Assembly (NCBI GenBank): GCA_004794655.1
Contig: SMMW01000033.1
Coordinates: forward strand, 3,445,501 to 3,509,500
Origin: Marisa cornuarietis
Taxonomy: Eukaryota; Mollusca; Gastropoda; Architaenioglossa; Ampullariidae
DNA length: 64,000 nucleotides
Reading direction: 5' to 3'
Shown: positions 12,258 to 56,252 of the stretch, in pieces
Position numbering within the stretch: position 1 is the first letter of the stretch
Layout of the letters: every line of letters begins with the position of its first letter
The notes under the pieces: model-generated
What the model saw: only the letters and a program-made list of their open reading frames with translations
Database searches by the model: none
What the model was told of the DNA's origin: nothing
Made by a program: the position numbers and the translations under genes

Positions 12258-14951
12258 TTTATTGGTTTGGCCTAGGTCCCTAACTACTTGACATCACAGT
12301 GACTTGCCCCAACGACCAAGTCATTATACAGAGAGAGAGAGAAAGAGATAGACAGTGAGAGACAGAAATAGACACAAAGAAGGAGAGAGAAACACGAGAG
12401 AGAAAGAGAGGCATATCGAGAGAAAGAAATTCACGGGGGTATGAAGGGTTTCCTGTATGCTACAGTGATCGATTTGCAGCTGCACAGTTAAAGCGAAGGG
12501 ACAGGTGGATGACTATAAACTCGAGCATGCTGTGCTAGCCTCTTCATCGCTACCTTCACCCCGTGCGGACCTCATCCTAACCCTGTCAGCAGCGGCTGAT
12601 GCGAAGGACGACAGGCTGGGACCCATCTACCGCAGCCTTGGATGAGGCTACTACAGACAAGAAATGATTTTGTGAAGTGCCTCGACTTCCAGGCCCCCCC
12701 CCCTTTGGCTATCATAAGGCGTGTGATATCTTCGTTGAATAAATGTGTAACATTCTTTCTGCCTTCACCCTTTCTCTCCCTACCCATCCTCCTCCAAATA
12801 CATCCCTCGCCCTAAAACCAAAATTTGCCTACATGAGAACCTTTCGTAGCTGCACTCTTTGACCTTTCACAGCATCTCCCCGCTGGGCTGTTGGAGGTTA
12901 GCCTAATGGTTGGCGAACTGGTGGATCAGGTCACGTCATTTACTGTCTGTGTCGCTGGCATACGACAAAGTTGTCATCGTTTCGCTGCGTTTAGATGTCT
13001 GAGCCTCGCAGTCACTCCCAGCTCCCGACGACGACCGATCTCTTACAGCGTAAACACTTGTCAGTCTCAGCTGCTTTGCCAGCGGCGTTTGGAGGACGGG
13101 GCTGGCAGACGATCACACAAGGATACCGTTAGTTACAGTCTGTGGATGTTCTCAGTGACAGTATTCAGGAACTTTGAGTGCGCTCCTGGATTCAGATCCC
13201 GTGTCGTATGCGCATTGGGATGAGTGAATTGTTTGAATTTTATTTTCTGAAGGAATACATCGATACGGAAACATTATTATTTGCAACAATCGTTAGGCAT
13301 GTAATGTGGTGATAAAAGAAAATAGTATTGTTCGGAAAATAGTCCTTGTTGCCGTATTTCACAGAAAAGCTTAAACATCTTATAATGAAAAAGCCCTCTC
13401 TCACTCTCTCTCTCTCATTGTCTCGCTTTTCTCAGATTATAAAGAAAGATTCCAACTGTCTGGTAGTTGTTTATTGAAGACATACATTTACATATTGTAC
13501 AATATCAATCATGATATCAATTATGAAATAAAATACAGGCAAGACAAAATGCAGCTGTGATGTCTGTTTTATGAATGCAAGTATCGCCACAGCTTTATAT
13601 TTTCCATTTTCTGCTGTTGTTGTTGGTTTTTTTTTTTACAAGCAGCTATCGGTAACAGGAACGCTTGTTGTTAGTAAACAAGAAAATGGGCACACGCGCA
13701 CACTGAAAAAGCAGGGACATTAATTAGACAAGTCGGACAGACTGGCAACATAGAAATTTTCTTAGGATGTTCCACAAAGCGAGCAGGGGCGCCAGCGTGT
13801 TTCCACACACACTGGAACATCTTACGACAAAACAGAAGCGACACTACACAGTGGTCCTCCCGAATGGGAGGATGAAACATAGCCCTCGCAGGACATGCCA
13901 TGGACTACAGTTCCCGCACCAACCAGGGTTCCTCAAGCTAGTAGTCCCTACCACACCGTGCTACAAGCAGCGGACTGCGGTTGCGCAGGACTCCTAGAGC
14001 TGAAGGTAAATCGTGGCTTCAATCCAGAAAATACTGGTTCCTCAAATTATTACCGGAAGTGACGTAAAATGACCTCTCATGTAGCAGCGCGCACGGATGT
14101 CATGCACGTAACACTACGTACAGGTATCAACAAAACGACAGACGGAAAGATAGGCACAGAGACAGACAGACACACAGACAGACACACAGACAGAGAACCT
14201 CTTTCACTCACACTAGCAGTCAAGCCCGCGGGCAGACATTCACTCTCCAATACAAGCGGTCAAGGTAGTTCGCACTAATTAGGAATCAACAATAATAAAA
14301 TATTAATCAATTTCAAAGCCAACATCTGAATCACTTCCAAATAGGGAACATCGTCATATATATATATATATAGACGTCACTGACAACTGCCAGTGAAAAT
14401 TATAACTAGCTAAATATCAACTATTTATTAGTTGATTGACCGTCGCTCGATTATAACTCTTTGTCCAGCACGGTGACATCTACAGCACCCTCAGCAGAGT
14501 TCCTTACCGCTCAAAAAGGAAAACTTTCTCCGTTTAATGTACCAAGTCATCTAATGGCAAAAATCGTTGTTAACAGGTAAACAAAAACTCCCAGCGAGGG
14601 TTCTTTGTGCTTTAACTAATACGAAACACGAATTTAAAAATAACATTTCGAACAGTATTTTGTTCTGAATCATGCCCTCAGTTAAGTTTAGTTTGTTTTT
14701 TCGGAAAATATTCCAACCGCTGTAGTAAAGAAAGCTCGGATGAAAGCATGCCAATGTCAGAAACTTTACATACAAAATTTCTCGAAACTTATGGCAAGAA
14801 AGAGATAAAATAACCAGTTTGTTAAGAACGAAGAAACGAGGAGTTGGTAATAGTTCCTCCCTCATTGACACGCATTAGCAATCGCTAACTTCCTTCATTT
14901 CAAGAAACGTGGTAAATAATTATACACAGGGGATATTAAAAAAGGTGGATT

Positions 14952-15063
14952 TTTATTTAATTTCCTTTGGCACCTATCAAGGACAAAAAGAAGAGAAAAG
15001 AATTTGATTGAAAACTGTTTGGTGAATGGTGTTTGTATGAAGGTTTGTATAGTGTGTGCTGTA

Positions 15064-15094
<31 letters not shown>

Positions 15095-16302
15095 GTGTGT
15101 GTGTGTGTGATTCTGACTAAAATAAAGAAAGAAAAAATGTGGTGAAGAAAGGACACCTGTACATAGCACAAGACATTCAAGGGACCTTTTCATTGAAATC
15201 CTAGTCAAACACATCCACATAGGGACCGAGTGGTCCATTGGCGCGAAAAAGAATTTCTCAAACGGCTGACCAATACTGCGACTTTGCCCCATGCACTTCT
15301 GCTTTGCACGTTGGTGTGCTCATGAACTTGCGTGTGTGCTCGCGAGCAAATGCAATCATTTGAGTTTACACAGTCGAAAAGTAACACGAATCGTTTACCT
15401 TAAAGACTTTTCCCCCCTCCCAAAGCGTCCGAGTGAAGACAGAGGGCTGTGTTCTCTACAATTCGTTTTCAACACGTGAACGACGTAGCATGAAACGAAT
15501 ACACAGGCTCACTCCATTATTTCTCGCAATCAAGCTTTAACCTATGTCTCCAAGCAATGATTGTAAATACACTAACACAGTCGCGACCAGCAACGATGTC
15601 TTCTCGACGTAGGAAATCATCTTACTCGACCTGACAGCATCTCAATGCTCATTATGCCAACCAAACGGTTCAACATGCCATCTAAATGGAGAAATTTTTT
15701 TCCCTTGGTTATCGTGTTTAAAGATCACAACATTCCGACATTTGACAAGGACAGTTTACTGGAATACCAGCCACCAATGTGTTTAACAGTTTTGTCTCTG
15801 CCGCCATGGTGATATTCCACGGTCATCCTGCTTCACTTGTTGCCATGGCAACCTTGGAGAGATCACCTGGACGCGATGTCGAGGAAACAAGAGTTTATGT
15901 CGCGGTCATCAAGGCAACGCCAGTTTCTTAACCACTGAAAGGGACAACGTCTATTTCACGTCGTCACGTCGAGACAGCACGTAGCGAACACCTGTGCAAG
16001 GATAGGTTGTATTCCGAGGGAAATCATAGCACAACCTTGCTGATGTTCTTGCACCTGGCTTACCTCAGTGTTGTTTGGGGCACGTATCTGTTTTAATGTA
16101 TTTTGCTCCCTTAAAAATAAAGACACCAGGTGTCCGACAATAAGGCTAGCAATGCATCCTCGTTCCCTGGCAGTTTGCGAGAGCATCAGTTGGATTTAAT
16201 GGCACCTCGTCAAAGATAGCCGCAGAAACAAACAAACAAACAACTAAAAAAATGGCAGTCCAAAGTCCCAGGTCACATCTGGCCCTCGGCGACCGCCAAT
16301 CT
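14952..16302 (-). other. Putative Pitx 3' UTR (end undetermined)
   Basis: This is noncoding sequence downstream of the Pitx stop. Candidate polyadenylation hexamers on the minus strand are ATTAAA at 16200-16195 and 16097-16092, and the first canonical AATAAA at 14957-14952. A further AATAAA lies at 14429-14424 and another near 13476-13471. None can be chosen without transcript data, so the boundary given is only the nearest canonical signal. The region includes a (GT)n tract at 15064-15109. Confidence 0.3.
15064..15109 (+). repeat. (GT)n microsatellite
   Basis: GT run interrupted once by GC. Confidence 0.97.
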
Positions 16303-47211
<30,909 letters not shown>

Positions 47212-48099
47212 CTAGGGTTGTCTGCGGCCACAGACAGTCGTGGCACCCGCACTGTCTCTCTCTTTCTTGATTCACGTTTTTGTTGTACTAAACACGCAAA
47301 TCACACACGGCACCACACACTGTTTGTAGCAGTCGGTCAGACCTTTGTGGATGGTTGGGTGGGTGGACAGATGGAACTCTAGTGTTATTCTTGTCGCTTG
47401 CTCACTGATAAAGAACTATCAGAGGGAGAACGTTGGCTTCTTTGGTGGGCCAGTCAACATCGTGCGAGAGCTGCTTCTCCTGAAATCGAGCGTTTACACT
47501 GACGTACTTTGTGACCCAGAAAGAGGAGGAAGGGGGCTGTGGTATATATGTACAGGTGTTAGGAAACGCACCGTTGTCACCTAGAGTCCAAAACTATTTG
47601 CATCTCTCATGGTCCTATTGCGGAGTGATCGCACGCAGTCTTTCTCGGGAAGGGGTTCCGAATATAATGCCTGGTGGAAGCATGCAAAAAGGGGAAGACA
47701 AAAATCCCACGAACCTATCGAGCGAGAGGAGAAGCTCCACTCCCACCGTGCACAGCGCTATTTCCACTACGACCTTTCACCTGTTACTGTGTCAGCGGCA
47801 ACAGTCCGCGGCGAAGCGCTCTTCTCTCTCCTTGTTGGTGTATGTCGGCCAGGTGGTCACTGTCGCCACTCGAAGTTGGTGACGCTCCACAGCGTGAGCA
47901 TTAAACAACCAACCGTGCGAGTGCTCTGCTGCTGAGAGTAGTGACCACAGGAGATGTCGGCTGGTAAAAACAAAATTCTTGTTGAGAAATCTGTCGCTCT
48001 TGCAATGCAGACCGCTAACGGTTCTCTCCTAAATTTGAATAAAAAAAAAACCGTAAAGACCTTCGAAGGAAAGAGAGACAGAAAGCCACAAAGATCCTC

Positions 48100-49065
48100 A
48101 CTTTGTTCCTCTTAGTGCCTTGACTGTGTGTTGACTTCGGAGGAGTCCCAGGTGTGAACCGTCAGGAACTGGAACTCCGAACACCTTCCGCTGGTTTCGA
48201 TCTCAGGACAACCGCTAGCGCTGACACCGCTGACACACCGAGGCAACAGGTCCTGCCAGGCCACAAAACGCTGCACACAAAACCGTCGGTCGACCTGCGG
48301 GACCTTCTCGCTGACTGAAGTGGCGTAAATCCACGCGCGCGGCGAGGGAAGGGGAGTTGTTGGTGAGGGGGAGGGGGTAAAAGGAGGCGACCCCAGAGAC
48401 AAGCTTGCTCTCGGAATCCGCCCGTAGACTTGTCGTCAAGGCTGGCCGTGTGTCCCTGCACTGAACGCCTTCGTTGCAAGCCAAGCCAAGCTCTTTTAGC
48501 AGTGGGGCGGTCTTGTTTTTTTTTTCTCTCTCTTTCCTCCTTGTACACTCACACACATACGCACGCACGCACACACATATACACACACGGCGGCGGCGGC
48601 AGCAGCGATAACAACAGCAACAGCGCCGTCAAGGAGGTCCTCCCCGTGCGAAACTCAGCGCCGTCGACGTGCCGTCTTCCGAAGCAAGCGACGCCGAGTG
48701 TAGCCGCAGCAGCAGGAGTTGTAGTCAAAAAGTAGCTGCAGTAGTAGTAGTAGTAACACTATTAGTCCGTCCGTCGCGGAACTTGCATACGTATGTCGAC
48801 GAACAGCGAGCCACGCCGCTATGAGGGACCAGGCCGGCTATGGGCTATGAACAAGCGGCGCGCGCTACTAGGCCAACCGGACGTAAGGCCGAGCCTGCCT
48901 GTGTCTCCTTGCGAGCTGGGCCCGCCTGCCCCCTTGCTTGGATCGCTCCGCCGAGGGGAGGCGCCTGGAGCGGTAGGGCCAGCCCTCTCGCTGTTCCCCC
49001 CCTTCCCCTCGTCTCTCCTTCCTTTCGCGCCCCCTCCACTCGTCTCTCTTCCCCACCCCCACTCG

Positions 49066-49097
<32 letters not shown>

Positions 49098-49300
49098 CCC
49101 AACATCTTCGCTACGCTCGCTTGGGCCTACGCTGCATGGTTAAGGGGAGGCAGGGGGGAGACAGCTCGTAGCTCGGGAACTGGTGTTGACCGTTTGGTGG
49201 TAGCAGCAACCGCTGGGTGCATGGAGGCGACCGATTCGTACCTGTAACACACACACACACACTTGGCCAAGCGTCGCCAGGGTGCGCGAGCGGTGTCCGG
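48100..49300. promoter_or_regulatory. CpG-dense block upstream of Pitx, candidate promoter or 5' regulatory region
   Basis: Several 60-base lines here carry six to nine CpG dinucleotides (for example 48601-48900), against one or two in most of the window. The block lies 0.9-2.1 kb upstream of the Pitx start codon. It includes a short CGG/CAG run near 48589-48608 and a (CT)n run near 49073-49096. A weak TATATA-like string on the minus strand lies closer, at 47550-47544. No transcription start can be fixed from sequence alone. Confidence 0.35.
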
Positions 49301-50271
49301 CCACACGTCCTGATTGTTTTTACAATCTTGGTGGCGGTGGTGGTGGGAGGGGGGGATTGTGAGTGATAAAATGCCACGAAGGTGTACACGAGGCTGGCCC
49401 GGTATTTCTGGCAGACGCACAACTTTTGCCGGCAACTCGGCAAAGCCTCCACATTCTAGTTTGTTTTTTGTTCACGGTTGTGTTCAGAGGCAGACAGCAT
49501 AAGCTATTTTGAAGTCTAAAGTCGTAGGTGTTAAAGGTCATCTGCTGTATGGTGAATGGCATGGGGAATATATATATATATATATATTTCTGGGTGATAG
49601 ACAGAGAGAATGAGTGAGAGAGAAGTAGAAGATGGAGAGAGATGAGTGGATGTAACGAGAATCTTTACTGTTCACAAAGGTTCCGTCAGTGCTGTAACCT
49701 TACTATTATAAGACATAAAGTAATAAAGTAAGAGAGTATGCGAAGAGAAAAATCTAAGGCACTCATTTGACGAACGACAGAAGGACAGCGTTTGGGTGCA
49801 ACGAATAGACAAACAGGAAGAGACTAATCTGATCACCACCACACACACATCATTTCATACACACCTCTATCCACACCCTGGTCACCATCTTCAAGTACTA
49901 AAGGTCAGATGAAGTTGCTTTAGAACAGTTGGAAAAGACAGAAAGAAAGAATCCCCGATTCAGTTGTGATTTTTGTCTCTCTTTTTCTCTCGCTCTAGCA
50001 TTGACTTTAGAACGGATTAAACAGTCACAAGAAAGCTTAGCAGATTTTTGTAAGCCGTCTTGTCCGCCTACCTATGCTTGTCTGTGTGACAAAAATTTTA
50101 CTCTCACAATGCTGGTCTGTTTGTCCGTGGCTACAGCGGGATCAAAGCTCAAGTCGCCTGTAAGCTCGCCGACGGGATGGTGGTGGTAGTCGTGGGAAGG
50201 ATGTGTGAGATGGGTGGAGGGTGGGGGGAGGACGGCTCTAGCTTTCAGTCGCTGTACGTGTACAGGCAGGA

Positions 50272-50296
50272 GGAGGAGGAGGAGGAGGAGGAGGTG
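50272..50296 (+). repeat. (GGA)n microsatellite
   Basis: About eight GGA units. Confidence 0.93.
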
Positions 50297-51361
50297 GAGG
50301 GGCTGCCTGACGTCACGAGGGCTTCTTATCTATAACTACCCAGCCAGTCCTGCCATAGGCCCGATTCAGCGCCGGGAGTGGCTTTCCCAGCTGTCAATAT
50401 AACGCTGAAGTCATTTGCATGACAGCACAGGAGCGCGAGCTCTTCCATTCTTTCCCAATAGTGTCGGTGAGTCTCAGCTCGATAATCTATAGCTTTCTCC
50501 CTGACTGACTACTTCTCTCAGGCCTTCGTGCACGCCCACTTTTTTTTTCTCTCTCACTCTCTCTTTCTCTCGTTCACCTCCACTACCCTCTGTACCTTCT
50601 GGACTAGTGGCGGCGCATGCTGTGTAGAAGTGGCGAACTTCGCACAGTCTTCATATTTCTCTCCAAGAAATAGTTTACCGGTATACGTGGTCTTTTTTTT
50701 AAAAAAAAAAAAATTTTTTACGTGCTTTCTACCAAGTGGGTGTAAATGGACACGGTGATACATCGTCGCTTCCCCCGACCGGAGGTCAGAAGTCACCGCA
50801 CATGCGCCTCAAGACTGACCATATCGAGCCGGGCGCGTCAGACGAGAAGAGATGGCGACCAAAGAAAATACAAGTAAGGCAAGTCCATTCAGTTCGGCTG
50901 GTCGGACAGCCAAGCGTACAAAACACTCAAATAAGTTATGTTCCTTCTTGTTCACCGCGAGTGAAAGTCCAAACATTGCTGAGCGCTTCACAGAGCGAGT
51001 GAGAGTGTGCCAAGGCGGGGAAGGGATTCACAGTGAATGTGAATGTGGAAACGTTGATATGTGAATCACAGTACGAGTCTTTTGATGGCTAATAAAATAT
51101 ACATTAACGATTAACAGAAAAGTGAGTGAGACAGATAAAGAAAGTCCGAGAAAGGAAGAGAGTGGTTCATTTATATTTTACACAAATGATTGGTCTTAAA
51201 AATATTTCAAACGTAAACATAATTTTTAGATTGTTAACGTGAGATTTCGAGGCTCAGTGTTTGCAGCGTTCTTAGACTTCAAGAAGAGAATCCAATGATG
51301 AAGGTAGTTTACAGTTTTCTTAAAATATGCATCTTACCCAGTAACAGAAAACACATAGTAT

Positions 51362-51414
51362 GGAAAGTTGAAAAGTATACTTGGCTTGGCTTCTTTATCA
51401 TTCACGCCTTCTAT

Positions 51415-51512
<98 letters not shown>

Positions 51513-51646
51513 AAGAGATTGTTAGAAAGAGAGAGTGGGAGAGAAAGAAATGTAGGAAGGTGGGAATACCCACTAAAAGAGAACACATTATAAAAAGTTT
51601 AAAAGCTTACTTATCTTTACTTCTTTCCCACGCACGCCTTCTATTA

Positions 51647-51688
<42 letters not shown>

Positions 51689-51790
51689 GAGTGAGAGAGA
51701 GAGAAAGAGAGCACGCGAAAGAAAGAGAGAGGAAAAATAGATTGTTAGAGAGAGTGGGAGAGAGAGAAATGCAGGAAGGTGGGAGTCAGA
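51362..51790 (+). repeat. Two-copy tandem duplication of about 230 bp carrying (GT)n(GA)n
   Basis: Copy 1 (51362-51591) and copy 2 (51592-51790) share flanks such as CACGCCTTCTATTACT before the GT run, and GATTGTTAGA, GAGTGGGAGAGA and AGGAAGGTGGGA after the GA run. The GT run is much longer in copy 1 (about 37 units) than in copy 2. Confidence 0.92.
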
Positions 51791-54243
51791 GAAAATAAAG
51801 GAGACTAAACCAACGATAAGAAAGCAGCAACAACAACAAATCACATTGAACGGGTAGAAAAATATCATCAGGTAAGAGGAAGATGCAGCTGATGATTATG
51901 ATGACAAGAACAAGAAGAGACGGCCTGACATCGCCGCTAACAAGTCTTGCACACAATTGTTCCAACGTGACCCTTGATACAGAGGGCGTCATCACCAACA
52001 GCTTTCGCCGTTAGGTAGGGGGCGCAGCGGTTCCGACCAGCACCTCACTTTTCTTGCAGCTCGTTATGTGACAACGACCCTAATTAAGGGCTGCGATAGC
52101 CATTACGTTAAATTGTAAACTGACACAACAAAAGGACGACCAAGTTGCGAGCGCTCTCTTGATTGCAGGGTCAGACTACCTGTCATTAGATCCCCCGGAA
52201 CTGAGGATGTGAGACTGTGAGGGGTGGAGGTTGTCAGATAGGGGCGGGGGTGTGAAAGCGGAGGGCATTTTGAAGGGGGAGGGGAAACGTTTGGTGCTTT
52301 GCAGTAAAGTCTGTCCAAAAAAAACAAAGTACTCAAAGGCATCACAGGTGAAGAAATCGGACTAATATCATCTAAGAATAGGAATACCATTTGCTATCAA
52401 GATAAACACATGCGGAGCTTACACAGGGTTTAAAACTAATTAACAGGAACGAAATAAAAATTAATCATAAACACGAAATGAACGATAACTCACAAACTCA
52501 GTAAAAAAAAAATAAATAAACAAATAAATAAGTACATCTAAGGAAGATCAGGAGAACAGAATAAAGAAGGAAGAAAACGCAGCCCTCATCTGAAACTAAA
52601 TACTTTAAAGACCCTGTAGTTGGAGCAGAAGACGAGAGTCATCATATTAAGTACTCCCAGGACTGAAGATGCAGCAGAAGTTTATTTAATCGCTTGCTGC
52701 CACATGGCGGCCATATTCTACCCTACTCGCATGCTGTTTGTTTTCGTGCCAGGGTTGTTTGGTTTTGGTCGTGATCTCCACTTTAGAGCCATGTTTGTTG
52801 TTGTGACTGGTTTGTCAAGGTTGTTGTATCTGTTTTTCTTAGGGTGTTTTCGTCCCATGTTCTAATACCCAACACGTTTCTTTTGTTAATCATAATACTG
52901 GAGTACACATAATAGTTAATGTTTGGATTTAATGTTGAGCAGCCGTCACGGTGAGTATGGTGTTCTCTGGTCCCACAACCCCTGTTAGACTGGCTTCTGG
53001 TTTTCATGATTAATGATAGTAATTTCCCCGTTTTCAAAACGAACAGTAAAATTATGCATTTAATTTCCGATGATTCTACTATTACTCAAAATGGTAAGGG
53101 TTTCCATACTTTGTAGCTACCCCGACAGCTCTGAAAGGTATCAGTGAAGCATTTCAGATACCATTCCTTTAACTTCCTTAGCTATTTCTGTTATTCCTCC
53201 ATTAAAATTTCAATTCACATGGATTGTAGGCCGGTTTTATTCAGTTTTACTCGTTTCTGTTCTGAAGCTAATCGAATTATATTTTATTTGAATTACCTCT
53301 AACAAACCGAAATGCACACGATAAACTTTACTGCTTAGATTTTTCACCCACAGTCCTAGTTTATAATATTTTATATGTTTGAATTTAATCACATTGTGCA
53401 TTTTAGTTACACTATTTTTTACCCGATAAAGTTAATGGGTAAACCTTTTTAATTGCGTCTATTCTGTTTCTAGTTCTAAGGTTGGAATCATTCACTGATG
53501 TACACCTCAACCCCAGCTTATTAAATATTTAGCTCTAGGGGTCTGTGTTGTGCTGATTAAATTGGCATCGATAGATGTATCCACATTTCTCATTCTTTTT
53601 GTCTGCTATTTCTTGCGATTCTGAACCGTTGACACAAGGCTCGTGCTAGTACAGATCACAAATATTAACAGGAACTTGCTAAAATACTCGAGAGCAGGGT
53701 AGCTGGGACGAATAAAATGATCGTCATCCTTGAATATTTTTGAATTAATGGCTTTTTTTCATTCTTCGATCTTTCGCGTCAAAGGGTTGGCGCTGTTTGG
53801 CTGGTTGACAGTCCAATGATTCAACCACCAATCTTCACAAAAAAATTCAGATGTCAATCTTAACCGTCCTTTTTTCAGTTGTTATCTGCGTTTATTACTG
53901 CTGCAGATATTTTCTAGCTTTCGATTAGGTTCGCGAAAACTATACTTGTGTTTAAATATCGCTAAATGGGACAATTAACATCGAGAAATTAAACAACAAA
54001 CTTAGTATGCTATAAACTTAGATATTAGGAAGTGGTCACACTGTGTCCACATGTAATTAATATCTCTCCTGTCAAAAATGTTTCTTCCTTCCTCCCGTGT
54101 CCACTCTTTTCCTCTCACTCCCTAGATTTCTCCTATTTGTTTCTCTCATACTCTCTCGCTCGCTTGCTGGTTTTCTTGCTCGTTTTGGGCGTAAAATTTA
54201 AAACTAGACAGAACCAGAAGTCGAGGATTATGCACAGAACTGC

Positions 54244-54355
54244 CATGTCACTGACAGACAACCACACGGCATGAAGCAGGTGTCATCGTGTTTTTTTCTT
54301 TTCTTCAAGAATAGTCAAAACGCTTTGTGTCTTACGATTGTCTGTCAGTGACATG
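54244..54355. repeat. 18-bp perfect inverted repeat with 76-bp spacer
   Basis: CATGTCACTGACAGACAA at 54244-54261 and its exact reverse complement at 54338-54355. Similarity stops at the arm ends. Confidence 0.9.
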
Positions 54356-56194
54356 CCACATTTTGTTTGCTCCCAGACTTCGCCCTTTGTCCTGCTTTAG
54401 CTCTCTGTGCTTGTTGGAACGTCTACCCAAACTCTCTACCACAGACACCCGGGGTGGAATTGTACAGTGCGAGCAGAATTGTTTGCAGGCAAACTTGTGA
54501 ACATTCCTTGGTAGGTATGACTCGCGCAAGACTGTTCGCGCGGATTAAAACTTGTCGAGAGATAAGACACGCCTGACACACGTGGTGTACCCTGCGCATC
54601 AACCTGGGCGGTTGATAATGCGCAATAAATTACCTGTACCGTGTAGATAAGACACAGGGACACATACTTGTTTCCGCGAGGTTGCCATACAGGTACAGAA
54701 AATGCACGTGGTTGACGCGCGCGTGTCTTGCGCAGTTAGTAAGATGCGTATGACACAAGGTTAGTTCTGCGCAAATAAAACATTGCTAGCGGTGTACGCA
54801 ACAAATTAGCAGTTAATAAGACACGTGACTACAGAGGTTTCAACTGCGCAATAAATTTGCAGGTAGGTACAGCAGTACGCACGAGGTAGATTTGCACGTA
54901 TACTAGGGATAAACCTGCAACGCGAGTTAAATTATCATTAGGATACACACCAAAAATCTGCGCCATACAATTACCAGCAGGCAAACATTTGGAGATGATT
55001 TTTAAACCTTGCTCAATACCTACCATTAGAAATAGCAGTCTGTATATTCTGATAAAAAATCAATTATACTTATATTCATAAATGAACAGAACTGTCACTT
55101 TCTCCCTTTATCAAATATCTGTTCTCTTTACTGATTTAAAAAAAAATTATTGTCCCCTCGTTCCTCTTCGTTGTATTCGACGAATTAGTTATAGCAACAT
55201 ACATTTTAAAATCACTATTTAAATCATAATTTAAAAAAAAATATGTCTATGTTAATAAAATTGCTAGCATGACCACGTCCCCGCACGAGTAAATAAAACT
55301 GCTTATTGGACTGACACCCGTCATTCGTTTCAGTCGATTCTTTTCTCTACTCAACGAACATTAAGTTATCGCTGTCGTCGACTCGTTATCGTAACACAAC
55401 CATTAATGACATCATGGAATTCTTCGTTCGTTTTTTTCCCCCCCTATCGTCGCCTCAGTTTTGTCGGAGAGCAGCGGCTACTGACCAAACAACACCAGGC
55501 GCGTCGCGTAGTTTGGTTTCAGGTTACAAGGCCCTGGCTGTCCCACGGCGCAGGGGAGACAACCCAATGTTGTCGTTGCAGCGGAGCCGGTAGGGGCGAC
55601 ACTTCATGACGAGAGGCTCTCGTGTTGACAATCGTATTGAGGGAATAAGAAACATGGCGCATAGAAATGATGAACGTAGCAAAACCTTACTTCCTCTCCC
55701 CGAAATATAGAATATTATTTGTCAGAAATGTTTGAGAAGTGTACTGAGCACACGTGCAGACGATATTAATATATCCTAGAAATGCTAGAATGCAAACTTT
55801 CATTTTAGGGAACACTGTTTGACATTCATAAGAAACGGTACAAGGTCTAAATGCAGTTAAGCAAATTATTTAAGATTTATGAAATTTTTAATCTTATTAA
55901 AATTGTACGAACCAGTGTGATTTTAAAAGCGTGTATCTTTGACTGCTTGTCCCCGCCACCCAACCATCATGAGGTGCGATGTATGGGAGAGTGAAGCGTT
56001 GAGCTGAATAAGAAGGAGGTTTTAATTGTGAACTAGTGAGAGCCCTTGATGACCATCTGAAGACTGACCCTTGTCCTATGTTGCACGCGCTAAACTTAAA
56101 TAAGGTGAATGGTTATTTTAAGTCTGTGGCATTCCGGTATCCTCTCTCTCTCTCTCTTTGCGCTGCTTTTTCTCTCTTTCTCTCTGTCTGTTTC

Positions 56195-56196
<2 letters not shown>

Positions 56197-56244
<48 letters not shown>

Positions 56245-56252
56245 TGTGTGTG
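56197..56252 (+). repeat. (GT)n microsatellite
   Basis: GT run with a single GTAT interruption, preceded by CT-rich sequence. Confidence 0.97.

Noticed and set aside
12891..13200. tRNA-derived SINE (box A-like TAGCCTAATGG near 12899; box B-like GGATTCAGATCCC near 13188)
   Set aside because: The two boxes are nearly 300 bp apart and the B box is poor; no tRNA fold or tail.
47544..47550. TATATA-like string on the minus strand as the Pitx TATA box
   Set aside because: Weak consensus and no start-site evidence; mentioned only as a possibility.
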